A stretch of DNA of 64,000 nucleotides from Cercis canadensis (taxonomy: Eukaryota; Streptophyta; Magnoliopsida; Fabales; Fabaceae): contig QAOA01004151.1 in the NCBI GenBank assembly GCA_003255065.1, positions 7,111 to 71,110 on the forward strand, given 5' to 3'. The position numbers were made by a program, and so were the translations under genes. The notes below the pieces were generated by a model. It saw only the letters and a program-made list of their open reading frames with translations, did not search any database and was not told where the DNA came from. Shown piece after piece: positions 23,301 through 34,451 of this stretch. How positions within the stretch are numbered: the first letter of the stretch is position 1; every line of letters starts with the position of its first letter.

Positions 23301-25435
23301 CTATCAATATGGGGAAATAAACAATTCTTACCAAAATACCAACATTGAAAAACCAAAATTATAGTCTAAGTGGGGCAATCTGTCAAAAATCATAGCTAGT
23401 TTCCTTTGCACCAAAGAAGTTCTACAAAAACATTTCGACATCTGCTGATGTTACTTTGAGGTAATAGTGAACCGAAAATATTTATTCAAGGAAAAAAAAA
23501 ACCTTCAAGAAATGGAAGTAATTTTCCAATTCTAATATATAGAAGTCATTTTCCATTAAAAGTCCAATCAACCATTGTTACATTCCCCAAGTTCCAAGAA
23601 CTATCTAGTACCAGTTAGTCCACCAATACATTCCAGAAATCATTGACTAACATCCATTACAATTACTTGCCACCAAGCACTATTATGAACCCTCACTAGT
23701 CATAAAAATCCATCACCAAAATTAGGCAGTAAGTAGCCACTACCCAGCAACTAACAACTGTACCCATCATCATTTCTATAATATTTTTTTCCTTAATCCG
23801 TTTTTATATAGACATCAAGCACCAAATAAATGGAGCCTCATTGCAAAATAAGTACTCAAGCATTCTCTATGTGGTGCCACAGCTGAGTAAGGTGACCATG
23901 GTACGTGTTCATGTATTGAGATAAAAGTATAAATTCTTGGAAGCAGTGGAACTTTGTTGACTGAATGAGGAGACACATTTTACATACAGGACAATCTAGT
24001 AACGAACCTGATGATATCCACTGGCCCAATTGTTTCCTGCGCCCCCTCCATGGTCTGAGACAAAGATGTTTTCATGATTGTAGAGATTCCGATAGTCACT
24101 ATTTTGAATGCCATTAATTACTCTTGGCTCCAAGTCAATCAGTAAAGCTCGTGGTATATAATGCTGATCATCTGCTTGATAGAAAAATACATCTTTCCTA
24201 TCACCTCCCTGCAGCATTTTGACCAAAATAAGTAAATATAGAATTAATCTTCACAAATTTTGTAACGATACATACTTGTGTTGGTTTTAATCATGCACTA
24301 CTCTCACCCTCTCTCATCACTTCTCTTCTCTCCACAAATCAAATAATCACAACTATCAAATTAAGTTCTAAATTATAATAACAACAAAACTGGAAACCTT
24401 AAATAGGGAAAAGAGTATTCATGTACTTGTGCAACTAGAAGATGATGCCCACAGAGAACTTAACCTTCAAGAACTCAAAGATGACAATTCTCCTTTAAGA
24501 TAACTATGCATCAGTCAAGTAAACATTCTAATGAAGATAAGTTGACAAAGAATCTCAATATAGTAAAATAAGCTGAAATATTGGAACATCAAAAGTCCAT
24601 ACCATAATTTACATAATTTGACCAAAGTCCTAAGATAAATGAAAAAATTCTTGTTCTAAAAGGGGAAAGAAAGGGAAACAAAAGGACCTGGGGAAGAAGA
24701 AAACTGTACAAGCATGAGTGTAATAATAAAGGAATATTTAGCAAGTACTCTAGGGATCAACAAGCAAGAGTTTGTCAGATACCAATTTAGAAGTAAAAGA
24801 GAAATTCATGCTGCAGGACAATCTAGACCTTATAAGCAGGAGACTGACATATTTTTGAATATCTACCATCATTAGAAAAACACTATCCACAAAACTGAAA
24901 CTCCAACTTGCCTAAAGAAGATATTGTAATACTCTCCAGAGTTAAGACAATTAACGGTATAGACTGTCCAGTGTCCACTGTGAGTCTTTGACACAGTCTA
25001 AGTAAAATTGCAACTCATAATTTAACTATTTTCCATCCATATAAAAAAAACTTAGTTCCCAATGACCCTGAATCATCCAGGAAACCAACAACTCGCCATA
25101 ATTTCCCGAGAACAAAAGCTACAAACACTCAATTATGATAAGTCAACGAAACCAACACAGTGAACCTCGTTATTTCAGATATTTAGAATTCCATTACGTC
25201 TTTTCAGCAAACAGTCATCGACGTGTCTGTGAATTAGTAAAAAAAAACACACACACACACAAGCCCAAGTGCTTATGAATTGCAGGAAATGGAAGGAAGT
25301 AAGGACCTGAGTGGCGAAGTCTTCGAGGATGCCGTCTTTGCTGATGCCGTGCTCCAGGCATAGCTGCTTCCAGAACTCCATACCGATCTGGTTCCCACAT
25401 TGCCCAACCTGTAGCGTGATGATTTCTCTCGGCAT
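20396..25435 (-). CDS. TUBG1: Gamma-tubulin
   Basis: Eleven minus-strand exons: 25435-25307, 24208-24008, 23185-23074, 22635-22235, 21909-21856, 21788-21684, 21488-21414, 21318-21274, 21096-20968, 20645-20541 and 20467-20396. All join in frame to 475 residues, the size usual for plant gamma-tubulin (about 474). It nucleates microtubules within gamma-tubulin ring complexes. The start [22 protein letters not shown] and the GTP-binding loop SIAGGTGSG (about 142-149) are intact, as are the gamma-specific stretches [23 protein letters not shown] and [25 protein letters not shown]. The C-terminus ends in a short Gly/Asn-rich tail instead of the acidic tail of alpha and beta tubulins. Some introns are very short (about 66-95 bases). 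The gene looks intact. Confidence 0.97.
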
Positions 25436-26729
25436 TTTCTGTTTGTTTCTTGGGAAAACTAGGTTCGGATCAGATCGAAAATTTAGTCAGAGGATTACTC
25501 TGAGTGTGTTGGTGGAGCGAAGTCCCTTTTTGAAAAAGAAAAAAAAGGGTTGAGAGGGAAAAAGAATGAGAAATGTGGGAAAGTGAATTCCCCGAAATGA
25601 TGGTTTTGTTAGAGAGTCACACTCACAGTAGTGTGCTTTCGCCGGCTATTCACTATCACTGAGTATGACACTGCTCGGGTTGGAATTGGACGCAGTTCTG
25701 TTAGAACCCGTAACCGTACCCGGCTCGAATAAAATGATTTGAACCATAATGAAGCAACATAAACAATTCATCTTCATCCAAAGGTATCCATCCCTAAACT
25801 TTTGATGCATTTCTAAAATTGTATTCAACGATTTATTTTTCATGTGTTTATTTTACTTATAGAAACAATTTTTGAGAATTTCCTTTTAAATTATAATAAC
25901 TAATCTCTTAAAATCTTATCTCATTCAGTCTTATTAAAATTTAAAATCAAAATTTCCATTATAAAATATATAATACTCAATTATTGAGATAAGTAAGAGC
26001 TTTAATTAAGTAAAACGTACTTTCAGTTATACTTTTATTGGGACAACGCTTTTTTTTTTTTTTTGGTGTNTTTTTTTTTTTGGGTGTCTTCAACGCTCAA
26101 ATGTGAGTGCCTCGTGTGCATTGATTTGGGCATAATCCAAAAGTTAAAATGTGAGTGGCCTGTGCGCATAGATTTGGGCTTAGTCCAGTAGCCATAGGGC
26201 AGACACAAGCAAAGCTCAATTTTAAGCATAGCCCAATAGGTACTTTTCTGGGCCATTCCCGGTTTTGGTCCTTTTGGAACTTAAACAAATTGGGAATATG
26301 ATCAAAGCCAAAATTAGCCTAATACATATATTAAACTGCTATTTATAGTTTTTTGTTTTTGACTGATTTGATGCTTGCAACTAATCACTATCAAAGGAAG
26401 AGTAACGAAAGAAGCCAGTGACAGCCAAATATTGGCCTTTAAAAGAGTCAGCGACCAGCTGAGTGCCTTGTTTTAGGTAGTGGAAAACTCTAATACACAT
26501 AGATACAATAGAGAAGGAAATCATATAAGCACTTGAAAAACTTGAGTACAGAATTAGAATCCATAACCAAATACCATAATTAAAAGCTTAATATTTTAAA
26601 GAATGCTATTTGTATGCAGGTTTCTGAAACTTGGTCTTTGTCTCATGTCACATACACATGGGAAGAAACCAAAGTGAAAGAAGAGGCATGGAACAAAAAG
26701 CACGCAATAGCATGTGAGCTAGGGCTAAG
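25436..26729. other. Gamma-tubulin upstream region and intergenic sequence
   Basis: The gamma-tubulin 5' leader and promoter must lie in the first few hundred bases; no clear TATA box was seen. AT-rich sequence follows, a T run broken by the N at 26070, and a short tandem repeat (separate entry). No coding frame with homology. Confidence 0.5.
26099..26194. repeat. Two-unit tandem repeat, period 48
   Basis: Two diverged 48-base units, each with AATGTGAGTG, then TGTGCxCATxGATTTGGGC and an AATCCA/TAGTCCA end. They follow the T-run gap at 26070. No function inferred. Confidence 0.6.
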
Positions 26730-26957
26730 TCAAGGAAGCCATAGAAAGGCTCCCATGGCAAAGTTTCTCTTTTGGTGAACATCTCCGGTGATTGGTAGCC
26801 CATACTCTTTAAGCAAGCAGTCAAGCCTCCACTCTGGCATTTTCTCATAGTCAGCTTGGGTGTACCTTGGATAATGCAGTGGCATCTGAAAATGCCCACA
26901 CCCCTGCTTCGACTTTGCTGAAGGCATACTCACTGATTCCAGGCCCCCTCCACTCAT
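26730..26957 (-). CDS. Small DUF7722-like protein
   Basis: A single exon of 75 residues. The C-terminal half carries PLHYPRYTQADYEKMPEWRL, then LLKEYGLPITGDVHQKRNFA and a MGAFLWLP end. This matches my recollection of a small plant-only domain annotated as DUF7722 (Tyr/Pro-rich start, MPEW, YGLP, AMGAFLW). The N-terminal 25 residues are Ser/Gly-rich and variable. There is no signal peptide or membrane segment and the function is unknown. A TATA box sits 95 bases upstream. The start at 26957 is the first ATG in frame and gives a short leader. Confidence 0.8.
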   Translation of the reverse strand: MSGGGLESVSMPSAKSKQGCGHFQMPLHYPRYTQADYEKMPEWRLDCLLKEYGLPITGDVHQKRNFAMGAFLWLP

Positions 26958-27050
26958 CTTTAATTCTGATCACTCACTCTCTTTGGTGTTATGCTCAAGC
27001 TGTCTCTTGTCTCACTCTCAGCTTGCTTAGTTTTGGCAAATGGGTGCCCA

Positions 27051-27058
27051 ATTTATAG
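27051..27058 (-). promoter_or_regulatory. TATA box of the DUF7722-like gene
   Basis: The minus strand reads CCCCTATAAATTGGG, with CTATAAAT about 95 bases ahead of the ATG. The spacing is standard for a plant core promoter. Confidence 0.65.
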
Positions 27059-29392
27059 GGGATTTTGAGAGAGAAAGGAATGGATCTAGAGAGTAGAGAA
27101 TAGGGAGAGGAAACAGACAACATGTGGTGAGCATTGTCAAGGTAGCTCTTCAATGTTGATATTTATTTATCAAGTTACAAAGTTGCCTTGATTTGGCTTC
27201 CGTTTCAAAGGGGGAACCAATAAAATAGAAATATCATATTCTAAGTATAAACAAGTTCGAGAATATTCTAAAGAATTCATTCATTTTCGATATATACACA
27301 ATAATATTTAAATCCTAAGAGTGCAAAATATAAACCAATACAAGAGTAACTAGTATATAAATATTAGTCTTCATTTTCTAATAGGAGAATAACTGATGTG
27401 GACGGCTTGACAAATACTTACGTTTGCATTTCATATTTAATTTTAATCTCTAAACAAGAAAGCCGCACACTTGTTCTTCATTTTAACTTTGGATCTATTT
27501 TGTGGTCATTACAACTTCTACAAGGTAGCAGGAATATTAAATTGGATAATATACAGCCATCCAACTTCCAAGCAACCAAACGACAGATGATATAGCATGC
27601 TTGTCTCTGCCATATAAAGTTTACCATTTTGGTTATTAGCATTATGGTTTGCGTAGCAATTTTTATAATAACGCTATTTACAAATCAATTATAGTGATAA
27701 TAACATAATGACCTTTACATGGCTGGACTAGTAACAAATGATCACTTCAAATTGTCAAAAGGAATTAAGAATAGCAATTGCCAGGTTCGGGTTGTGATTT
27801 GTGAATAGCAACTTGGAAGATTCCTATTGTAACAAAATTTGCCCCCACTATTATTTCAAGCAACCCCCAGACCAAGTAATTCACTACATTTATTTGGGAA
27901 GGAAAAAAAATTTGACCTTTCCTCCACTGATTGAAGCAAGTATCACGATTGATGGTCATAACTCAGTCCCAGTAGGTTCTGTCTATTTAATGCAACCACA
28001 AATCCGGCCACACAATCACTCCTTGGAGTGAAACACGCCATGTTCTTTACCAACCAGTGTGCATTCATTAAGTGCATTGAACTATACACACTGGTACTCA
28101 TCCTGCTATAAACAACTCTACTCATAAATTAATTAGTGATAGATTCATGTACAACAACCAGTCACAACAAAAATATAGACCACATGTGGTGGCTTCACAG
28201 CATATGACATTGTGTCAATGGGTGGTAGCAGTACCAAAAGATGTTGAAGACTTACCAAAAGGCAACGGCAAGATTCTATTTCTGTCTAAACCACATTCTG
28301 TGGATTTTTGTTATAGCCAACTTTTCTTACTCATTCCATTGAAAATGCCCATATTCTTGAGAGTCACTGAATGATTGCAGACTTTGGAAAATTATCCTGC
28401 TCTGCTATACAACAGTTTGTCTTTAAAATAGGGCTTCTAAGACAAACCAAGGGAAGAACTGTTTAAAAATTCCTGCAGAGCCAATAAGAAACATTGTAAA
28501 CCAGAATTACTAATTCTCACAGGAGTGAAACAACAGATGAAAACAAAAAAATATAACAGCTATATAGAAATATGTTGGATATCATAATTAGTAGTTGAAC
28601 ACGTAATAAACATTCATCAAAAGATCAAACCAACAACAATTTTAATGCAGACTTGTTCTTCGCTTGTTTTATAAGCAATTTTATGGCTAAGGATATCATC
28701 AATCTATAGCTTGACCCACTTTCATAATAGTAAGCTTCAAACTTCAAAGTGGTTGAGTAAGTAGATCCAACATCCACCTCTACAGACCCCCATCAGCTCC
28801 TAGATCTCTACTGTCATGGTTGTCAGACCAAGCCGGGTGCATCATCCCAATTGGGGGATTGATTCACTGAGCCACAAGTCCAACCATATTGTAGAAATAA
28901 CAAACAAAATGTATGTATATAATTTCCCTCCTTTACTTTCCCTCCCTCACAATATGGAAAATTGCCCACACTGCTTTAGCTAGACAAGTGAGACCTAAAA
29001 TTCTGACATACACGTAAAATTAATTTATTATTTAAGCTACTAGGTGTCATCTAGTGGTGAGATGTCTAGGTAGTTTGTAAGAGGTCAAAGGTTCAAGCCT
29101 TCTTTTCATCATGCTACCAAAAAACTTATTATAAGCAAATTCAATCAGAGAAGACAAAGTTATGTTCATGGAATTACATATAACAACTCATTCAATCAAA
29201 ATCCCTCTTTAAATAAATAGTTAATACTATATACATTATGTAACTAGTGCTGTAACATGTCATCTGATAATATTTATAAAAATTAGATCTGGCTGGATTT
29301 AAAAAATTACAAAAGGAAAAGAAAATATATAATTTTAGATTTTATATAACTGTTGACTTACCAGAACATAGTATTCAGATAGTGATATAGCA
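27059..29392. other. Intergenic region, no gene seen
   Basis: Mixed AT-rich sequence. Short frames at 27398, 27801 and 28147 show no domain and no matching splice context. A tRNA-like SINE-type segment is listed separately. The stretch 28815-28890 resembles the tRNA- or repeat-like phrases common in plant interspersed repeats, but I cannot assign it. Confidence 0.45.
29038..29130 (+). mobile_element. Possible SINE remnant (tRNA-like pol III boxes)
   Basis: A box-A-like motif (CATCTAGTGGTGAG) is followed about 40 bases later by a good box B (AGGTTCAAGCC), the layout of tRNA-derived SINE heads. No clear tail or target duplication was found, so it is a fragment at best. Confidence 0.35.
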
Positions 29393-32300
29393 TCATGCAC
29401 GTGTTCGTTGATCCACAGATACTTCAATGAGCCTCTCTTGATCTTGATCTGATTTTACTGTTAATGGCATATCTATGAGAATATTTGGTGGGGCAAAATA
29501 CATGTGTAGGGACATCATACAAATAATAATGCCCAAGAAAAGCTGCAACGAGAGAGAAAGAGGAAATCAGTATCTGATGATAGCCTGACAGGAAGGACAT
29601 GAATGCTTCTAAGCAATCAAATCAATATTCAAGTTCAACAAGATTTATGGCCAAAAAGATTAAAATAAAGGTCTTTACTTACATAGAATGGCCAAAATCT
29701 TAATGAGAAGACATAGTAGACAATACATCCAGTTCAAAAACAATTGCACATCACTTGAAATAAGAAAAATTGAAACAAGCACTTCACATCATTTAAGACC
29801 AACTAACTCAAAACTAGAGCAATAGAGAAAAATATCATATGATCATGTTTCAATGTGGCGTCCAAAAATCCAACGGCTCTATAAGAAATTGATTTGGACT
29901 AAAAATGGGCCAAAAGGAGAGAGCAAGGAATAGTTGCCTATACCAAGAGGAATTGCATTGTCAGGAAAGTTACCTGCAATGTAGGCTTGAAGTAAAAGAG
30001 AAATATTGATAGTATCATTGTCAGTAGCATTGCCATTGATGTGGCATAAACCTAAAGAAAGCAAACACGACTAACTGTTAGAAGAAATAAAAATTAAAGG
30101 CATCATATAAATTGATACTTCAATGCATACTTGCAGTATCATATTACAATTACGTATTCCCCATATTATAAGAAAAGATAATTTTAAGGAGAAAAATTTC
30201 CACATAAGGTACATGAAGTATGTAGAAGATGTAAGAGAAAAGAAAGTCACAAGCGGGTGAAGGAGATACCTTCACAATATTATCAGCATATTTCATTAAC
30301 CATGATACTAAAAGACCAGTAGACGCTAGATTTAAAACTACCATCCAGGTAGTAATAGTGTATCCATTGAAAATACGCTGCCACCAGGGTCCATTTTCAA
30401 ATCCGCCTCTGAAATCATCCAAAACAAGTCGAGCCATATTGAAAATTGTCCCAAACCTGGAGAAAGAAACTCAATTTAGCTCCTATCACCATAGAGTTGT
30501 TGATAACTAAACATATTTGATCATGGTAGTCATATTCATTTGCTTGACTGCCATAACAGCGCTACTCAAGCTGCCCTTGCAACGTCTTCAGATTTGACAG
30601 AAACAGTCACTTTCTTAATACTCCAAATTGTAATAGAAAACCCTACATTAACAGGAACCCTAACTACACTAAATCTGTAAATAGCTAAAATTGTGATTTG
30701 AAAATCTGTTCCACCCTTAGTTACATAAATGAAAACATTAATATATTTTACTAATAAATCACAAGTTTTCAACAATCACCCTTAATGTTATTATTAGTTT
30801 ACTACATCCTACATCATAGATGCTATCATTGTTTTTCTACATCCTATATATGGTATGCAAAATTTTTCAAGGAATTAAATATAAGTATAATCTAACCACA
30901 GCAAGCATATAATTTTGATTTTCTACAAAATCATAAAAGTTGAAGTTCAAATTTTGTTTTGCCCCTCTTTAATATCATTAGTTATTGTTCTTTTGGGTGC
31001 AAACCTTGNAGTTGAAGTTCAAAGTTTGTTTTGCCCCTCTTTAATATCATTAGTTATTGTTCTTTTGGGTGCAAACCTTGAAAACAGTAAATAACAAACA
31101 TTGAATTAAAATGTAAAAGGGTGAGGAAATGGCAAAGAAATAGCTTTTGAAATCAACATATTGAATAATTAGCAGACTAACAATGCATTGGCATGTGCAC
31201 ATCTGTGCCCATGTGTGTGTGTGTGAATTTTTTACATGACAATGTAAAAAGAATACCTACGTGTACAACTGTACATTCTGCCAGTATAAGCTGTCATTGT
31301 TTTTCTTCATCAAGTACTCAGTATAAACACCAGCTAATGCTGAGAGACAAGCAGATAGAACTCCTAGCATGTATCCCTGAATTGGTGCTGAGAAAAGGGA
31401 GTCACATGAAGCCTCTCCACAGCCCCTAACCTAAATTATCAGAAAACAATTGAGGTTCCATCTCAGTAATGTTTGTACAATAGGGATACTTTACCTAAAA
31501 TACTTACAAATGGGGGGAAGAAAAAAACGAAAGAAAGAAAAAGCTAGGTATATAGTGGTAAAGGCAGAAGCTTGGGACTGATTAATTCATAATTAATGAA
31601 GTAAGTTGAAGTGGCTAATACAATCAGACATGTTGATTAGAAACTCTGCATTTAGTTAATTATACTTCCTTTTCACATTGTTTCCCAATTGAGTGCTGTT
31701 TTTGTTGATTTGATATAATGTGACCATTTTTCTTCTTTGACCTTCAATTTCATGTAATTTAACATGACCTTCAATATCATATAAGGATCTTTCTTCTGCC
31801 ATGTGAAATGACCGGATGAAATTTAAGTATAATGTCACCAGATGATAATTAACCTATTCAGATATACTTTCCCAGTCCAATAGGAGCCACTGAGCCAATA
31901 ACTAGATGTTTATTTAAGTTCTAGACTTCAAAGCTGAATTTTCAGCTTATAAGCTTATAGCAAATAATCCAGAAATTCTAGGCATATAAATTGAAAGCTA
32001 GAGAATTGAAACTACAACTCAGGAATTTCTTTGCACCTGGCTTGTGGTTGTCCCAACAGCCAATAGCACAATTGCCATCCACTGCAAGTTAGAAAGCTTC
32101 CTTCCTAAGAACAGCCTAGAAATAGTAGCATCATATCAGCTTTTATTTGAGAAACAAATTATACACAAAAATGGATACAGCTTGATCACGACATAGGTCT
32201 GAATTCTGAAAGAGAGAAGCACCTGAACAGTATTCCAGTGCTAACAATCTTCAGATTGCCCATTATCTGATATGTTGATGTGTCCACATATGTCAGGGTA

Positions 32301-33032
32301 GCAAATTGAACATTATTATGTATTAGATATATAATAGAAGGAATGGGGAACAAAGCCACATTCTTCCACTCCGTAGTCATCTTTGGCATAGGTGACCTCT
32401 GACATTCCTTCCACAGTAATAAACTTGATACAGCAAGCTGTATATTTGTAGACAAAGTTGTCAAGGCTAAAACCATTGATTGAAAATCAAAAAATCTGTT
32501 TCTTTGAAGCAGATTTGAAAATTGCTGACATTGTAATGTACCTTAAAAACCTCAGCAAGAAATGGGACAGTTGCATAATCATACTTATACCCTCCATTAC
32601 TTTGTGAGAGTGTTGTCAAAATCCCCTGTCATATGAAACAATTCCAACTCCTTTAAGTGAACTCTAATAATTTATTGAGCACCAAAATATCATTGAAATT
32701 CTATCTTTTTCTATCAATTGCTCCACTGGCGATGAGTGTCCCAAAATTGCAGTCATTTCATAATCAATATAAATATATGAGATTGAGCATACTGCATTCA
32801 TAAGATATGAATGAGAATTTACTAAATTTACTAAATTCAAAAAAAAATTACAATGAAATGAAATTAAGCCAGCAAGAGGAAAGAAAAGATAGGGTTTAAA
32901 TGTGATTTTGGTAAAAATGGTGTTATGGAGTTCATAGAAGAAAAGTTAATGTCTTTCAGATTGACAATGAGTGTAAATGACCTGAGAACTGGTGAGAATG
33001 GTGAGGAGCGAAGCGACCAAGTACCACTGCAT
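29393..33032 (-). CDS. CMP-sialic acid transporter-like nucleotide-sugar transporter
   Basis: Eight minus-strand exons: 33032-32982, 32625-32542, 32437-32223, 32115-32037, 31430-31261, 30456-30270, 30051-29974 and 29542-29393. They join in frame to 337 residues. The protein has the ten-helix plan of the SLC35A nucleotide-sugar transporters (Golgi antiporters of nucleotide sugar against nucleotide monophosphate). Conserved stretches visible: SQSNGGYKYDYATVPFLAEV, LIHNNVQFATLTYVDTSTYQ, QIMGNLKIVSTGILFR, GVYTEYLMKKNNDSLYWQN and LLVSWLMKYADNIVKVYATS. These closely follow the Arabidopsis CMP-sialic acid transporter-like proteins. Plants have little or no sialic acid, so the real substrate may be CMP-Kdo or another sugar nucleotide. 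Intron 5 contains an assembly duplication around the N at 31009, harmless to the reading frame. Confidence 0.93.
30938..31080. repeat. Direct duplication across a single-N gap (N at 31009)
   Basis: 30938-31008 and 31010-31080 are 71-base copies with one apparent difference (CAAATTTT versus CAAAGTTT) that meet at the N. The duplication lies inside an intron of the nucleotide-sugar transporter gene. Confidence 0.9.
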
Positions 33033-34451
33033 CTTCTTCGACTTCTGCAGATCCAAACACACTCACACACAGAGACTCGCCGAGTTGAGGGGTGAGTCGT
33101 GTGGCATCAGAACGCACCGTTCTGACAGCTTGTACTACTACCGTTCCCCTTCCTCAAGCATCGTATAATTCATCCAGATCTATTTTCCCAGTTATTGAAA
33201 AAAAAAAAAAAACAATTTTCCCAGTGCTATACTTCTTTGTTTTTTAGTAATTTCGTCAATTAACAATTTTTTATAATGATATAGATTGAATAATATATTA
33301 ATTTGTTTTGGCCATAATCTAGATTATTAATTTTATTAATTGAGTTTGTTAATAATAAATTATTAACGAGTTTTTAGTATATTTATAGTACAAGTTTGCA
33401 CCCAAATAATAATAATAATACAAGTACACAAGTATATACATATAATTAATTTAGGAATCTCTCAAAAAAATTAAAATTTTAAGTTTAAATCTTCATTCCT
33501 TCATAATAATGACAAAAAGTTATATATGTTTAGAAAATCTACTTCTATATATAACAATAAAAGATTTATATAATTTGTATGGAGATCTTTCTTTGAATAT
33601 ATATCAAATTACATTTTTCTTAAAAAAATATTCATATATATGTTTTTGTCAATTATAAGATATTTTTTATTTTTAAGAAAATAAATTAAGATATGTAATG
33701 GGAATGCAACCTCAAAATAAAGCACCATTGCTTTTTTCATTTTAATATTAATTTAAAAAGTGCAACACAACAGCTTTTTTAAGTTGTAATTAGTAATAAA
33801 ATGCACTATTTTAACTTTCAATAACTAGGGTTTTGTTTTTGGAAGATGAAAGAATTTGATGATTTGTTACCTACTAATTAACGCGTATTTACTATTTAGT
33901 CATTAGTTGAGTGGGTTGAAAACCAAACCATCGAAACTCGCGGGAAAGCACACCTCACAATAACGGAGGGACATCCATCACAGCCAGCTCCTACCACATT
34001 CTTCAAACTTTCTAATCTGGCAAGAAAATCAGCACAACTTTGCCGGAAAATTTTCTGACGCTTTCATAGTTTTAATGCTGGTCTTGTATTTTCCAGCATT
34101 ACCCAAAAGGCCTCATTTTTATTTTCATATTCTCACTTCATATGTAAAATTATTTGATTCTCCAACTTTAAGGGTTTGTAAAATCTCTCTTTGCAAGTTG
34201 GTGGAATCTTATTTCGCTTATAAAACAAAAACCCAGAATTGATTTTCTGTCGATTTATATCATACCTTAGGGAAATTTTGTAATCTAAATTCTACTTCTT
34301 CATTTGGGTCTCTGAGAATTCCATCAATTGGGTAAATTTTTTAAGTTTATAATCTGTGGTTAGCATCTAACATCATTGCCTTAGAATTAGATTGGTTTTA
34401 TGTTTATTCATGTGTTCTTTTTGTAGGGTTGATTTTAGTTTAACCCAGAAA
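33033..34451. promoter_or_regulatory. Shared head-to-head intergenic region of the transporter and pseudokinase genes
   Basis: About 1.4 kb separates the start codons of the minus-strand transporter (33032) and the plus-strand pseudokinase (34452). The middle, about 33230-33890, is very AT-rich. The pseudokinase leader probably contains an intron, because a TTTTTGTAG acceptor lies just before 34426. A GCGGGAAA string at 33940-33947 is the complement of TTTCCCGC, an E2F-type site, in an otherwise AT-rich stretch; functional meaning is inference. Confidence 0.4.

Noticed and set aside
34392-34451. Twenty extra N-terminal codons for the DUF1221 pseudokinase
   Set aside because: They run through an acceptor-like TTTTTGTAG, and the family's usual start matches MEQFRHVGEALGS at 34452, so the upstream codons are probably leader intron.
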